A stretch of 64,000 nt of DNA from UBA8941 sp963780545 (lineage in GTDB: Archaea; Thermoproteota; Bathyarchaeia; TCS64), in contig CAWACK010000025.1 of the NCBI GenBank assembly GCA_963780545.1, positions 9,345 through 73,344 of the forward strand, written 5' to 3'. Under the pieces are notes generated by a model. The model saw nothing but the letters and a program-made list of their open reading frames with translations, searched no databases and had not been told where the DNA came from. Below, piece by piece: positions 9,305 through 19,601 of the stretch; the first letter of the stretch is position 1; every line of letters starts with the position of its first letter. The position numbers and the translations under genes were made by a program.

Positions 9305-10351
9305 TTAATTGCTACTAATTTTTTGGAACAATTCTTCGAAATCAGTCAATTTATTATTCAGTTCTATTTGCTGTGTTTTCATATTATTGAATTTAAGCTC
9401 TATCGATTTATTAATATCAAATAAATTAGAAATATCGCTATCCGGATATATATATGAATATGATATCAACATTTCAAAGAATTTTTTCTTAACCCCAGAA
9501 ATAGATGAGTCGAACCATTCACTCATGTTGTTACTAATCATTTGTTTAGCACTATCTTCTCCATTTATTATACTTATACCTTTATTATCAGTATTATTTG
9601 TATTTTTTAACAAGAAAATATTTTTAATGGGTACCGGCTCATGTTCCCAAAAATCTTTATCATATTCCCCATTGAGTAACTTTGAGAATAACTTCATTTT
9701 ATTATAGAGATTATAGTTTTCCCTGAGGTGTGAACGAGACAAAAATTCAAATATCTTAGGATAAAGTGGAAAGGGATAAACAACATCATTATTTAAGTCA
9801 ATCAGCACTCTATCATCTCCTATAGGAACGTAGCCCTTTTCAACACCGGTTAAAAGTATACTGGTTTTGAAACTACCCCCTCTTCCTAAAAATAAAACCC
9901 CACCACCGCCTATGTTCAATCCACATCCATGTGCCAAGAAATAACCTCTATTAAATAATGATAATTCCAACATTGGGAATAAAATCATCTCACAGGCAAG
10001 CATGTTGGGTGTTAAAATGTTTCTTAATACACTCAATTTTCCTTGGAAATTGATAACTACGGGAGGATTATCCAAACCCGATACTTCGACCTTATACCTG
10101 TAGCCTGGTCCAGAATCAGAAAAAAACACATAATTTTCCCTAATATAGTATTTGTGATCAACCAGGTGGCAGTCATTTAAAGTTGGTTTAAAATCTTTCA
10201 CATTTAAGTAGACTTGATGTTCGTCAGATGTTTCATTGCATTTAAAAAAAATAAACGGATCATCAACTCCTTTTAATATACCCTTTTTAGAAAATTCTGT
10301 TTGAAATCTTAAAATATTATGTATATTATAGGAATTTATCATGAAAATCAA
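9305..10351 (-). CDS. HprK-like P-loop protein, variant Walker A
   Basis: 348 residues. The second half resembles the HPr kinase/phosphorylase P-loop domain: FLAHGCGLN, then a P-loop-like GRGGSFKT at 156-163 and GDDRVLI at 178-184. The glycine before the P-loop lysine is replaced by Phe161, unlike the paralogue next door, so ATP binding may be altered. The reading frame overlaps the upstream paralogue by 26 nt, indicating coupled translation. HprK-like proteins occur in natural-product and surface-glycan clusters where they phosphorylate peptides or small substrates; the substrate here is unknown. Confidence 0.7.
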   Translation of the reverse strand: MIFMINSYNIHNILRFQTEFSKKGILKGVDDPFIFFKCNETSDEHQVYLNVKDFKPTLNDCHLVDHKYYIRENYVFFSDSGPGYRYKVEVSGLDNPPVVINFQGKLSVLRNILTPNMLACEMILFPMLELSLFNRGYFLAHGCGLNIGGGGVLFLGRGGSFKTSILLTGVEKGYVPIGDDRVLIDLNNDVVYPFPLYPKIFEFLSRSHLRENYNLYNKMKLFSKLLNGEYDKDFWEHEPVPIKNIFLLKNTNNTDNKGISIINGEDSAKQMISNNMSEWFDSSISGVKKKFFEMLISYSYIYPDSDISNLFDINKSIELKFNNMKTQQIELNNKLTDFEELFQKISSN

Positions 10352-11375
10352 TTTTATCTACAAGATTTTTAGCAGATTCATAAGTGTACTCTACGAAGGG
10401 AATAGTTTTTGGGATGTTTCTCATTAGAGTTTTTTTATATTCACTCCAAAAAACAGATAATTTTTCCTCAGGGAAAACATAAGAATAATCCATTATGTAT
10501 TTATTAAAAAATGGGAACTCCAATACACTATTAAAGACTATTTTATTAATCCCGATATCATACTCGATGTTGTTAGTTTGTATTTCGTCATCTATCTTTT
10601 TAGGATCTAATAAAATCACTTCATTTAAAGGTACAGATGCTTCTATCTTCGGAAATATTCTGTATGGATTTATTTTGGTAAAAAATTTGGCATACCCATT
10701 GGTGATATCGTAAATAAATTTTTTAATAGAAATAGTGACTTTTTCGGCAAATGTCAACTTATCTAATACTATATCCGAAAGATTATAGGTGAACAGGTTT
10801 AATGCAGTTGGAAATGGAAATAAAACCCCATCCTTCAATATTATATAATTGTCGCCTAAGAATTTGGCTCCTTTAGATATGAGATGACTACAAATTGTAG
10901 TTTTACCACTTCCGCCTCTACCAGTGAATAATAAACCTCTATTTTCAAACATCATTCCGGATGCGTGAACTAATGAATACCCTTTTTCAGACAATTTTTT
11001 TGCTATAATGAAGTCAATTACATTGCCCTGAATGAATAAACGGCCTAGTAGATTAGAGTTAACTCTAATAGTGGTTGTTTCTTCATCCATGTTTTCAATT
11101 TCGAATGACCAAGAGGCTTCTTTATATTTTTCATTTTTAATATAAAAATAGTCTTTATTAAAATAGTATTTATTATCTATGACATAGGAATTAGCTTTTT
11201 TTGGTACAAATTTTCCAAATTCTACCGTGATGTCGTTATTTTCGATACTATTATTCGATTCAAAATTTTCATAATAAGTATTGATATTGTTAAAAAAACT
11301 GAAAAAGTTAGACTTATCTATCATTTTTATTTTTAGGATATCATCTATTGAGTAATTCTTAACCTTAGTCGTCAT
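10326..11375 (-). CDS. HprK-like P-loop kinase
   Basis: 349 residues, paralogous to the following gene. It has a canonical Walker A, GRGGSGKT at 152-159, preceded by SLVHASGMMF and followed by AKFLGDNYIIL, the pattern of HPr-kinase-like P-loop proteins. It overlaps the end of the DUF354 frame by 11 nt and the paralogue by 26 nt. The tight overlaps suggest a heteromeric pair with one intact and one altered nucleotide site. Confidence 0.75.
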   Translation of the reverse strand: MTTKVKNYSIDDILKIKMIDKSNFFSFFNNINTYYENFESNNSIENNDITVEFGKFVPKKANSYVIDNKYYFNKDYFYIKNEKYKEASWSFEIENMDEETTTIRVNSNLLGRLFIQGNVIDFIIAKKLSEKGYSLVHASGMMFENRGLLFTGRGGSGKTTICSHLISKGAKFLGDNYIILKDGVLFPFPTALNLFTYNLSDIVLDKLTFAEKVTISIKKFIYDITNGYAKFFTKINPYRIFPKIEASVPLNEVILLDPKKIDDEIQTNNIEYDIGINKIVFNSVLEFPFFNKYIMDYSYVFPEEKLSVFWSEYKKTLMRNIPKTIPFVEYTYESAKNLVDKIDFHDKFL

Positions 11376-12437
11376 TCAATTTACCAAACAATTGGAAAAG
11401 GGTTGAAAGAAATTTATCTCTTAATATTTTAGATTTTTCAATCTCTTGGTTTACATCTATGGAATTACTATTTGATTTAAGAATATAATTTGTTATATCT
11501 TGGATATCTCTCGAATGATACAATTTATTGTGATTAATTAATGACTGGTCTACTGATAATAGGGTTTCACTCGGTAAAAAGGAGACCGCAGTTTTACCTA
11601 AGCAGGCAGCTTCGCGAGTTAAAGTCCCTGATCCACTCAATACACCTCTTGAATAATAACATAAATCTAGACCATTTAGAGGAGATTCTGGGATGAAAAA
11701 CTGTTTCGATGCCAAGAAACTTTTAATCAAGAAAGTATCTTCACTTAGTCTCGGTAAATATACGATATTAAACCCAGATGATAATAATTTAGTAATTAAT
11801 TGAGGCACAACGCTATTATTGGAAGATTTATAAATTGCAGTAGCTTCTGGCCTTAGACTAGGAATTCTTCAAAGGGTAATTTATCCAAAAAATTTGGATC
11901 AGGGGAATACTCGGAGAGATAAATATTTTCCTTATATCCCTCAAAACTAAATACATTATCTGGGGAAATCCCTTCATAAATTAAGGCATCTTTTGGGAAA
12001 AATTCTGGGACCAGAATATACTTTGAAAACTTGATTTGGCTTTTTATTACACCCCATTCAAAGATGGAACGTTTTGGAGTTATCTCCTTAAGCCCTAATT
12101 CATTATCCATAATTGTAATACACGGTGTTTTATCAAGTTTAGAAGCGTATATGCTGTGAAGATTTCCAAATGATATAGTAACATCTATATTTTGATCTTT
12201 TATTTTATTATATAATTTAATAGTTCTTTTAATAGTCTCGTATGTTTTTACGATATTATTGCCACTGCTTAAACTACCTATTTTATCATACTTGATATTA
12301 AATAAGTCAAGTAAACCGTATGTTTCGGCATAATCTCTAGCGGAAACATATAAACTTGATTTAGATAATAAAGCATTAATCACAGGTTTAAAAAATTGAA
12401 CATCGGGTGGCGCTTGAATATCTATAAATACTTTCAT
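11365..12437 (-). pseudogene. DUF354 GT-B-like protein, one frameshift
   Basis: Two adjacent frames together give a full-length DUF354 protein (about 355 residues; GT-B-like, archaeal surface-glycan clusters). The N-terminal part starts MKVFIDIQAPPDVQFFKP and reads to PFEEFLV; shifting one base continues SLRPEATAIYKSSNN and then GLDLCYYSRGVLSGSGT and REAACLGKTAVSF. The break is near 11850-11860 with no long homopolymer. It is either a recent mutation or a sequencing error. It lies between the acetyltransferase and HprK-like genes and belongs to their operon. Confidence 0.85.
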
Positions 12438-12477
12438 ATTATATCTTCATTTATGCGTGTTTTTCAGTGTAAAATAT

Positions 12478-13074
12478 TTATTTACTAGCATCTGATGTTT
12501 TATTCTCATCAATATCCTTTTTAAATACGATAAAATATCCTCCATCTTTATTTGCTGAATTAATTTGCTCATCATTTATGTTTAATTCGGTTGCACCTTT
12601 TTTTTCTCCATATATTAACTTTGAATCATAATATTTTTTAGTACCCATCATTTTTATCCTTTTTTTATCTAATTCATAAGCCGATCCAATTGGTTTAGCT
12701 GGAACGCCAGCTACTATGACTCCTGGGTCAACGTTTTCACTTACCACCGCGCCTGCAGCTACTACCGCATCTTTTCCAATAGTAACTCCGGGAAGAATTA
12801 ACGAGTCAGCTCCTACAAATGCTCTCTCACCTATGTACACTGGAGCCACCCAAATTACACCAATTCTCCTAATGCTTGAGAGATCATGACAGAGAATTCT
12901 GGCGCCATCGCCAATAATTACATCATCACAAATTGTGATGTGTTTTCCATATAAATAATCTAATCTAGCGGTTGCATCAATCAGAACATTTTTCCCGATA
13001 TGAATTCCCTCAGGTAAAAGAGGTCTACCCGACCTCAAAATAGAAAAAGCATATTTTAGAATATGTGTATTCAT
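12478..13074 (-). CDS. Hexapeptide-repeat sugar O-acetyltransferase
   Basis: 198 residues with the left-handed beta-helix repeat pattern of the WbbJ/maltose-acetyltransferase type, ending in VGADSLILPGVTIGKDAVV then VSENVDPGVIVAGVPAKPIG at about residues 103-145. It transfers an acetyl group from acetyl-CoA to a sugar hydroxyl. A 50-residue hydrophilic tail follows the helix. It is the first gene of the minus-strand operon reaching to 5424; the AT-rich region 13075-13130 upstream is a likely promoter. Confidence 0.9.
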   Translation of the reverse strand: MNTHILKYAFSILRSGRPLLPEGIHIGKNVLIDATARLDYLYGKHITICDDVIIGDGARILCHDLSSIRRIGVIWVAPVYIGERAFVGADSLILPGVTIGKDAVVAAGAVVSENVDPGVIVAGVPAKPIGSAYELDKKRIKMMGTKKYYDSKLIYGEKKGATELNINDEQINSANKDGGYFIVFKKDIDENKTSDASK

Positions 13075-13202
13075 GTTTTAATTCAAATATTAATTTAACT
13101 TAAAAAAATAGCGTTCAAAGTTACGCTTTTTAACGTGACACAAATATTAGAGACTGGTGGCGTGTAACAACAGCCACGTACACGTTAAACCTTTTGGTCA
13201 AA

Positions 13203-13970
13203 TCATGCACTCCGAGTTAAATGCCAGTACCCATACTTCCGATACACGGCGACGACCGCAAAAACCAGAGTCAGTATAGACAGTGCAACCAAAGCTGGGT
13301 TCAGCCTAATCCCCCATGGAGTATAATTCAGCACGAGCCCAACGATTGGGACCACGGCGAGGCTGAGTCCCACACTCAATCCAAATCGCTCAAGTTTCTC
13401 AAGATCGTGTGCACGTGGGTACAACGCTTCAATCATCGTGTAACCTGGCACTATGAGGAGGAAAATAGCCCCAGCTCCGATTCGGAGATAGTAGAGGGGA
13501 TAAATCTGAGGTGTCAGAAATATTGAGAAGATCATAAGCCCTACGGATACCAGCACCAGCCAGAACCATGCATTGTATAACGGTGAGAAGAAGCCAATTA
13601 TGCTACGGGGAGGCGCGGGGTCTACTATATTCACCCTATCATCTTCTTGGGCCCTGTAGAGTCCACGCGAAACATCCACTGAGCTTATACCCCTTTCCTG
13701 AGATATCGCATCTACAAGCTCACTAATTGTTAATCCCAAATGAGAGAACACTTCTCCCTTTAGGGGATTCGGCTCGCGCTCAACCAGGTTCTCAGCTTCA
13801 GGCTCCTCCTCTGAGGATCCAAACCTTTCCCGAATCTTCTCTAGAGTTGAGGGCAAGTTAGTTAACCAGGCGCAATCGCATGCGAGGGCATTAGAAGACC
13901 CAAGTCGGTTAAGTGAGAACTGAACTCTACGACTGGTAGATCCTCCACCCGGTTGGCTGATTATAATCAA
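13203..13970 (-). CDS. DUF1616 membrane domain protein
   Basis: 255 residues. The C-terminal half is the membrane part of DUF1616: a helix near WFWLVLVSVGLMIF, then IFLLIVPGYTMIEALYPR and LSLAVVPIVGLVLNYTPWGI, ending with a last helix. The soluble C-terminal half usual for the family (F-S-E-L-x-x-L-G-P region) is missing; a separate gene at 25173-25655 has just that half. The N-terminal 120 residues are hydrophilic. The start ATG at 13970 overlaps the upstream 122-residue protein by 44 nt; no better start is visible. DUF1616 proteins are common near archaeal surface-glycan genes; the function is unknown. Confidence 0.75.
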   Translation of the reverse strand: MIIISQPGGGSTSRRVQFSLNRLGSSNALACDCAWLTNLPSTLEKIRERFGSSEEEPEAENLVEREPNPLKGEVFSHLGLTISELVDAISQERGISSVDVSRGLYRAQEDDRVNIVDPAPPRSIIGFFSPLYNAWFWLVLVSVGLMIFSIFLTPQIYPLYYLRIGAGAIFLLIVPGYTMIEALYPRAHDLEKLERFGLSVGLSLAVVPIVGLVLNYTPWGIRLNPALVALSILTLVFAVVAVYRKYGYWHLTRSA

Positions 13971-14295
13971 GGAATATCAGATATCTTATGAATTCAAGGT
14001 CCTTAACCATCTCCGTCGCTCTACTGTAACCCATTCTCTCAGCGCTAGCCTGAACCACACGAACCCTCTCCAAGCCAAAACGCTCCAGATGCACCATGAA
14101 ACCCGACTTACTAGCGTCCCTGAGCTTGGCAATGATCTTCACTAGCTGAACATTCAACACGCTGCTCCTGACGCCGTCGATGATGCGAGCCGAGATGGAA
14201 AGAATCCCCCTCTCCAAACTATCCAAAGCGCTGTACCACACCTTCCTGCGCAACGCTAACCGCCTAACATCCGAGAGGAACTCCTTCGTGAACAT
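13927..14295 (-). CDS. Conserved 122-residue helical protein, copy A
   Basis: 122 residues, all-alpha by appearance, beginning MFTKEFLSDVRRLALRRKVW and ending GWRIYQS. It is clearly paralogous (well over half identical) to the protein at 26990-27358, with exactly the same length. Both are first genes of minus-strand units containing DUF1616-type genes, and both have the same upstream promoter block. I believe this is a conserved archaeal hypothetical family but cannot name a function. The high Arg/Lys content fits a nucleic-acid or membrane-surface binding role; this is a guess. Confidence 0.8.
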   Translation of the reverse strand: MFTKEFLSDVRRLALRRKVWYSALDSLERGILSISARIIDGVRSSVLNVQLVKIIAKLRDASKSGFMVHLERFGLERVRVVQASAERMGYSRATEMVKDLEFIRYLIFLDYNQPTGWRIYQS

Positions 14296-14354
14296 GGCTT
14301 AGAGGAAACCACCACCGTTAATATTTCTATGTGGATGAAACGTTTAGTATAGTA

Positions 14355-14362
14355 CCTTATAT
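14355..14362 (-). promoter_or_regulatory. TATA box of helical protein copy A
   Basis: ATATAAGG on the minus strand, preceded by AGAAGAGG as a purine-rich BRE-like element. The same arrangement occurs at the same distance upstream of copy B (27420-27427). The start codon is about 60 nt downstream, giving a leader of roughly 40 nt. Confidence 0.7.
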
Positions 14363-14537
14363 CCTCTTCTGAGCACTAATATGCACCAACGATCAGGAAC
14401 AATAGTTGAGGTAAGAGCGTGTGATATGTGCACGAACATATATATCAAAAATAGAGTACACTTTAGACGAGAGATTGTGTTGGTAACGAAGCAATTCAAC
14501 ACCAATGCTAAAGCCACGAAGCAAAGAAGAGAGATGA

Positions 14538-15296
14538 ATGAAAAATATGGCGTGTGTAGCCGACTCATATAAATTCAATTTGAATCACCTCCGAAGCCTC
14601 TTGGAACTTGCAGAGAAAAAGGAGTTCCAAGATGTTTTTTTCGATCGGGAAATAAAGGCCTCGAATAAGTATATCCTCTGGCGTCACGATGTGGACATCG
14701 ATCTAGACGCCGCAATAGAAATGGCAAAATTGGAGGCGGAAGTGGGTATCAAGTCGACCTACTTCCTTATGACGCGTGGAGTATTCTATAACTTATTCAC
14801 AATAAGAGGGCAAAATACAGTCAAAAAACTTCTTGAACTCGGTCATCAGATTGGCCTGCACTGTTATCTAAATATTGGTAGAACACAGCATGTTTCCCAA
14901 GAATACATCGAAAGAGAGGTTCACCGCGACTTTGCTATCCTTGACAATTTTTTTGGGGAAGGAAACTTTCGACGTATAGTCTCATTTCATAATCCCCCTC
15001 AAAGTTTTTTAGGTTTAAAATTCTCTTCTTTTCTCAGCGCTTCCGAAGAGCGATTCTTTAAAGAAATCAAGTACTTATCTGACTCAAACGCTAATTGGAG
15101 AGAGGGGCCCCTCGAGAATTGGCTCGAGGCAGCACGTTATTCCCAGTTCTCCATTGTGTTGCACCCGATCATCTGGGTATACGGTGGTAGTTCGATACAG
15201 GAGATAATAAAAAAGTTCTATAAAGCGAGAACTGAAACTTTAATCCAGGACCTACAAAATGATTTCGAATTACCCTTAGATTCCGTCTTGCATTAG
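14538..15296 (+). CDS. Polysaccharide deacetylase-like (CE4 fold) protein
   Basis: 252 residues of the WalW/CE4-like NodB-fold group. Metal-ligand candidates are in RHDVDIDLDAA (residues 49-59), LGHQIGLHCY and VSFHNPP; the STYFLM strand follows the first motif, as in CE4 enzymes. The predicted role is removal of N-acetyl groups from a surface glycan. ATG 14538 is used; ATG 14547 is equally possible. The neighbours on both sides are on the other strand, so it is a single-gene unit. Confidence 0.8.
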   Translation: MKNMACVADSYKFNLNHLRSLLELAEKKEFQDVFFDREIKASNKYILWRHDVDIDLDAAIEMAKLEAEVGIKSTYFLMTRGVFYNLFTIRGQNTVKKLLELGHQIGLHCYLNIGRTQHVSQEYIEREVHRDFAILDNFFGEGNFRRIVSFHNPPQSFLGLKFSSFLSASEERFFKEIKYLSDSNANWREGPLENWLEAARYSQFSIVLHPIIWVYGGSSIQEIIKKFYKARTETLIQDLQNDFELPLDSVLH

Positions 15297-15400
15297 GCTC
15301 CTATCGCGTAAGCTCACATATTTTTTCATTGTTTGCATGCACTCAATATTTTAACATCGTTTACGCGAAATGGAATTAATAGGCTGGCGTATGTGCGATT

Positions 15401-16453
15401 TTAGTTGGGGTTTCCTCTGATTAAATTGTTGAAAAATCTTATTGAGTCGGAAACCTTAGTTAAAGAGTTAAAATAATTTGATCTCCATTCTAAGGTATAA
15501 TATTCAACAAGTGTTCCATTAAATTTGCTTTTAAATGGATCAAGCTTTTTATCATCTGCCTCCATGATTTCTAATTCTTTATAATTATTTTTTATACCAT
15601 ACTTTATTATCTCCCAAATTAACAAATCATTTGGCACGGTTCCTTTGTATTCACATCTTGGGGCACCAACCCACGCATATAATCTATTTTTAAATAATAG
15701 AATAATTGCACCTGTTAACAATTCTTCCTCTTTTTTAGCGAAAAAAATATTAAGGTTATTTGGATAAAAATCTTTAAAGATATTTTTATAGAATTCATTA
15801 TTAGAAAATAATTTGTGTCTTTTATCTCTAATGTTAAGAACTGCACCATATTCTTCTTTTCCACCCCTATCAATATTTATCCCAATTTTTTTTGCTTTAT
15901 TTATTTCGCGACGAAGATTTGTACCGAATCCATTCCATATGTCATTTTCATTTTTATTTAAATCTACAATATTGGTGAAATGGGGAGTTATTTTATAACC
16001 ATCCCAGCTAAATGGCCTTGGATCATAAAAAACTGGAGCAGTTTTTAATACTATTGAATCTGTTTGTAAATCGTTTCTTAAAAATTGATTTACCACGGTA
16101 ATAAATTGATGTTCTTTTTCTTGTTGTCTATGACTTCTAATGCCCTTTGGAGTAATAGTTACTGGGCCAAGATACAGGGTCTCTGTTGTAACATATGGGG
16201 GTGGCGAGCATACAAAATTAAAAGTGGGAAATTTATAGTAATAAACTGGTAATATTCCTACAAGTTCTTGTTTATCAAATACCATTATGGGGTAAAACTT
16301 TGCATCTCTCTTAATCCCCATAAAAGAATATTTAGCGTGATGTTCAATTAATTTTAACCAATCCCAACTGTGAAAGATCGTGCCTAACCTTGAATTGAAA
16401 ACCGCCTCGTCCCAAATTTGCTTATCGTTATCTGTAGCTATTTTTATATCCAT
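15401..16453 (-). CDS. FemAB/GNAT-like acyltransferase
   Basis: 350 residues, same family as the protein at 3101. The start contains GTIFHSWDWLKLIE, the typical FemAB-like opening; the second GNAT half contains LLTGAIILLF followed by RLYAWVGAPR and LLIWEIIKYG. It is predicted to transfer an acyl or aminoacyl group within polysaccharide biosynthesis. Codon use is strongly AT-rich. Confidence 0.75.
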   Translation of the reverse strand: MDIKIATDNDKQIWDEAVFNSRLGTIFHSWDWLKLIEHHAKYSFMGIKRDAKFYPIMVFDKQELVGILPVYYYKFPTFNFVCSPPPYVTTETLYLGPVTITPKGIRSHRQQEKEHQFITVVNQFLRNDLQTDSIVLKTAPVFYDPRPFSWDGYKITPHFTNIVDLNKNENDIWNGFGTNLRREINKAKKIGINIDRGGKEEYGAVLNIRDKRHKLFSNNEFYKNIFKDFYPNNLNIFFAKKEEELLTGAIILLFKNRLYAWVGAPRCEYKGTVPNDLLIWEIIKYGIKNNYKELEIMEADDKKLDPFKSKFNGTLVEYYTLEWRSNYFNSLTKVSDSIRFFNNLIRGNPN

Positions 16454-16648
16454 TTATTTAAAAATATCAACTGAGTTAATAAAAAGGTGTATGTTACATA
16501 ATAGAAATTTACTGCGCATGAGGCCAGCGTGCAGGTGGTACATGAAGATCATTAAGACGAACTCAAAGGACTCTAAAACTACACCCAAACGCGCTCTAAC
16601 AGGCTTCTTCTATCAAAAGATCTACATGTATGATTAAGTTGATTTAAC

Positions 16649-17950
16649 TCAAAGAGAAATTATAGCTTCCTTTATTGTTTTATAAATTTTTTTATCATTA
16701 TAAATTATTTCAATCGGAAACTCGGTATCGGAATGTAGTTGAAGGGTGCCATCATTCCAAAAAACATCAATTTTGTGTTTTCTCTTTTCATCCACCATCT
16801 AGCGCATTCATTTGCTGTTGTTATCCAATATTCATCACTTAAATAATTTATAATATAATTAAATATTTTAAACAAATCGGTATACTTTTCTTCATTTACA
16901 TATGTATTATGAATGCATAATGCTAAACATCCATTATATTTTTTTGTAGTGTCAAATAATTTATTTATTATGTCTATTTGATCTTGGTATGAAAGTTTTC
17001 TAGAGAGACTCGTCCAGTCTTCGTATGATGATGGTATTTCAAGTAATTTCATACCCACAGCCATTTATTATAGGATGATATGGATAGCATATACCTTTCA
17101 TGAATCCGAATTCATCATTATCACTAATCGAAATATCATATGAGAAATTTGCTTCAGATAATAAATTTAATGAATGAGGTATTTTAAAAACGTAATTAAG
17201 AATATGCTGTCTATAACCATAAACTTCACTTTTAATAATTTTTTCTAGCTCATTCTTCTCTTTCTCCATAATCGCCTCATTTACTGCAGCATCAGGAGAA
17301 CCATGTAATCCAACTTCATCATTATTATCCATAACCATTTTTATTAATCTTTTATGATTATTCCTAATTTCCATTATTTTCTGTATATAAAAATTATATT
17401 TATAGAAGAAAAAAAACGTTGATGTAATTTTTTTTTGGTTTTCTATTTTTAATATTACATCAATATTGTCTCCATAATTTTTTAATGATAATCTGGAGAA
17501 TAAATATTTTATAAATTCTCTTTTAGACTTTATTCCTGGGAAATAATCTATAACGTCTATATCATGTATCAACAAAATACAAATTTTTTTAAAATCAGGC
17601 CAATACCATTTTCTTACAAAAGGTATTTTTAATTCTTTATACGAGTTAATTATTTTATTTAACACGTCTTGTTCATAAAACGATATCAAAGAGGAGATTC
17701 TTTCCTCTTCTTCTAAATTAATACTGCCGGAAAAAGCCTCATTAAACTTATTTATTAATTCATCATCAATAACGATAATTTTATTACTATTCTCATAAAT
17801 AGTTCTTTTTGTTGTAATGATGACTGAATAATTATTAAAATTATTTTCATTGCATTTATCAAATAATATGCCATGATGATTTAATATTTCTTTAATTATT
17901 TCTTCTTTTAATGAATCGTCTTCATATAACCCTAAAATTAAATTTTCCAT
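16649..17950 (-). pseudogene. Polysaccharide deacetylase-like gene with two frameshifts
   Basis: Three consecutive minus-strand frames make one CE4-like protein of about 430 residues. Frame 1 (from 17950) has LIHDIDVID, DEVGLHGSPDA and ends in YPYHPIING. After a one-base shift near 17055 the second frame continues MKLLEIPSSYEDW to ECARWWMK. After another shift near 16795 the third frame continues KHKIDVFWNDGTLQLH and stops with TGA at 16649-16651. The family order (D-D...H-x3-H...YPYHP...LEIP) is preserved through the shifts. Both breaks are short of long homopolymers. Confidence 0.8.
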
Positions 17951-18197
17951 AAAGATACTTCTTTATTAAAAAACAACACGCTTTTACCTTATATCGTTTT
18001 CTTTATACACATTACGCATTGATATGCCTCTAAATTAAGTTACTCTTCCTTACGCAACTCATTAAGATATCTTCGCATGCTTGATACGCTCACCAAACCA
18101 GAAGCGCCTAACCCTGAAAAAACCAAAGCAAATGAAAGTATCCGAAACGGGGGTGGAGCTATTAAAATCAATGAAACTAATCTACTGCCGAGTTACC

Positions 18198-19421
18198 TTA
18201 CTTCTTGATAAGTCGCGGTCTCTCTCTCGCATATTTCTTGAGGATTTTTTTCCGTCTATCCTCCTTTATCTCCTCAGAAATTTGGCCCTTTATGAGCCTA
18301 GATGCAGCAGGTGGTCTGGATGAATATTTGAAGACGGTGATAAGGTCAATGAAGGGGGGAGGGTCAAGTATTTTCATGGTCTCATTGAAGTCATCATCTG
18401 ATTCGGTTGGGAAACCCACGAGTAAATGAGTGTTTAACCTTATTTTCGGGTATTTCGTGTTGATTTCAGTCATAATGCTCTTCCATTCTTCGATCGTGTG
18501 TTTTCTACCCATGAGTTTAAGGATGCGATCACTTCCCGACTGAACCGGCGACATTAGCTCTTCAACTTTTCCGGAAGCAAGTGCTTTTTCGAGGAATGGA
18601 TAGATCGTTTTAAGATTATGCGGCTCTATCTGGTTGAGGATTATTTTGTAGTCAACATCCGTTTTTACTTCGATCATTTGGTTGAGCAGTGTTCCTAGGT
18701 TCGAACCTAAGTCCAGGCCGTATCCGCCTAGATCGGTGGCGAGCAACGAAAAGCGATTGTATCCCAAATTTAGAGCATTTTTAAAGTCGACTATAATGTC
18801 CTCGACTGGACGGCTCTTAATAGTACCGAATACCGGTTTCTCGCTGCAGAAAGTGCAATTTCCATTACAACCGGTCGCAATCCGTATATAATATTCCCTT
18901 TTTCCCCCGCTTAATATGTCCTTTAGCTTTTTTTCTCCTTGTTTAGCAATTAATAATTCCCTGGTTAAAAGATCAAGCTGTTCTTTAGCAGCTTCGGGAA
19001 ATGTTTCGTGCATCTGAAGTAGTTCCTCCCTCGAAGCTGCGATGGGTATTCCAATAAGTGGAACGTTCGAACTTTCCAAACTTTGCCTCAGAGAGAGATT
19101 CATTGGAATTGAAGTGTCCCCCAACTGTAAGCTGCCAAGCGCATCAGGGTTTTGCTTTGTTAGACATCCCCAAGTGACTAGTTTGGCATCCTTAGCCATC
19201 GTCTTTTTTATTTTTTCGAGAGTCTGCAGAGTCCTTTTTTCACTGTACTCCGTTAATCCACAAGCATAGAAGATGACATAATCAGCTTCACCTACATCAT
19301 GTGTTATAGCATAGTTATTCTTTTCAAATAGTCTTTCGATGACTTTTGAACTTAATTGGGCTTCGATACAACCTGAAGTGCTTATATACACTTTTGTCTG
19401 TTGAATCTCGTTCTTAGACAA
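18198..19421 (-). CDS. Radical SAM methylthiotransferase-like protein
   Basis: 407 residues. The N-terminal UPF0004/MTTase domain keeps its three cluster cysteines: C18 (STSGCIEAQ), C54 (FYACGLTE) and C86 (TWGCLTK). The radical SAM motif C-x3-C-x2-C is CNGNCTFC at 185-192. Known relatives (MiaB, RimO, MtaB/e-MtaB) methylthiolate tRNA or S12. This one lacks the C-terminal TRAM RNA-binding domain, ending about 10 residues after the radical SAM fold, and lacks the usual N after the first Cys. In a glycan island it may have another substrate. More GC-rich than its neighbours. Confidence 0.85.
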   Translation of the reverse strand: MSKNEIQQTKVYISTSGCIEAQLSSKVIERLFEKNNYAITHDVGEADYVIFYACGLTEYSEKRTLQTLEKIKKTMAKDAKLVTWGCLTKQNPDALGSLQLGDTSIPMNLSLRQSLESSNVPLIGIPIAASREELLQMHETFPEAAKEQLDLLTRELLIAKQGEKKLKDILSGGKREYYIRIATGCNGNCTFCSEKPVFGTIKSRPVEDIIVDFKNALNLGYNRFSLLATDLGGYGLDLGSNLGTLLNQMIEVKTDVDYKIILNQIEPHNLKTIYPFLEKALASGKVEELMSPVQSGSDRILKLMGRKHTIEEWKSIMTEINTKYPKIRLNTHLLVGFPTESDDDFNETMKILDPPPFIDLITVFKYSSRPPAASRLIKGQISEEIKEDRRKKILKKYARERPRLIKK

Positions 19422-19601
19422 TGTCTAGACTCTATTTCAAGATTTCACATCAGAAGTATTTAAAAACAATATCCATTAGAAATCATAAATTTGTTAGAAT
19501 AACTCTATAGCTACATAGCTTTGAAAAATGAAAAGAACTTCATTTAATAAGTGATACACATTCAATATATTTATTAGTAATATTAGTAAATATAATTTAA
19601 A

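Noticed and set aside
9305..11375. Lasso-peptide or RiPP cluster because of HprK-like proteins
   Set aside because: No precursor peptide, B-protein or cyclase is encoded nearby; surroundings are glycosyltransferases.
18081..18323. Plus-strand frame at the 3' side of the radical SAM gene
   Set aside because: Half of it is antisense to the well supported radical SAM gene and the rest shows no family pattern.
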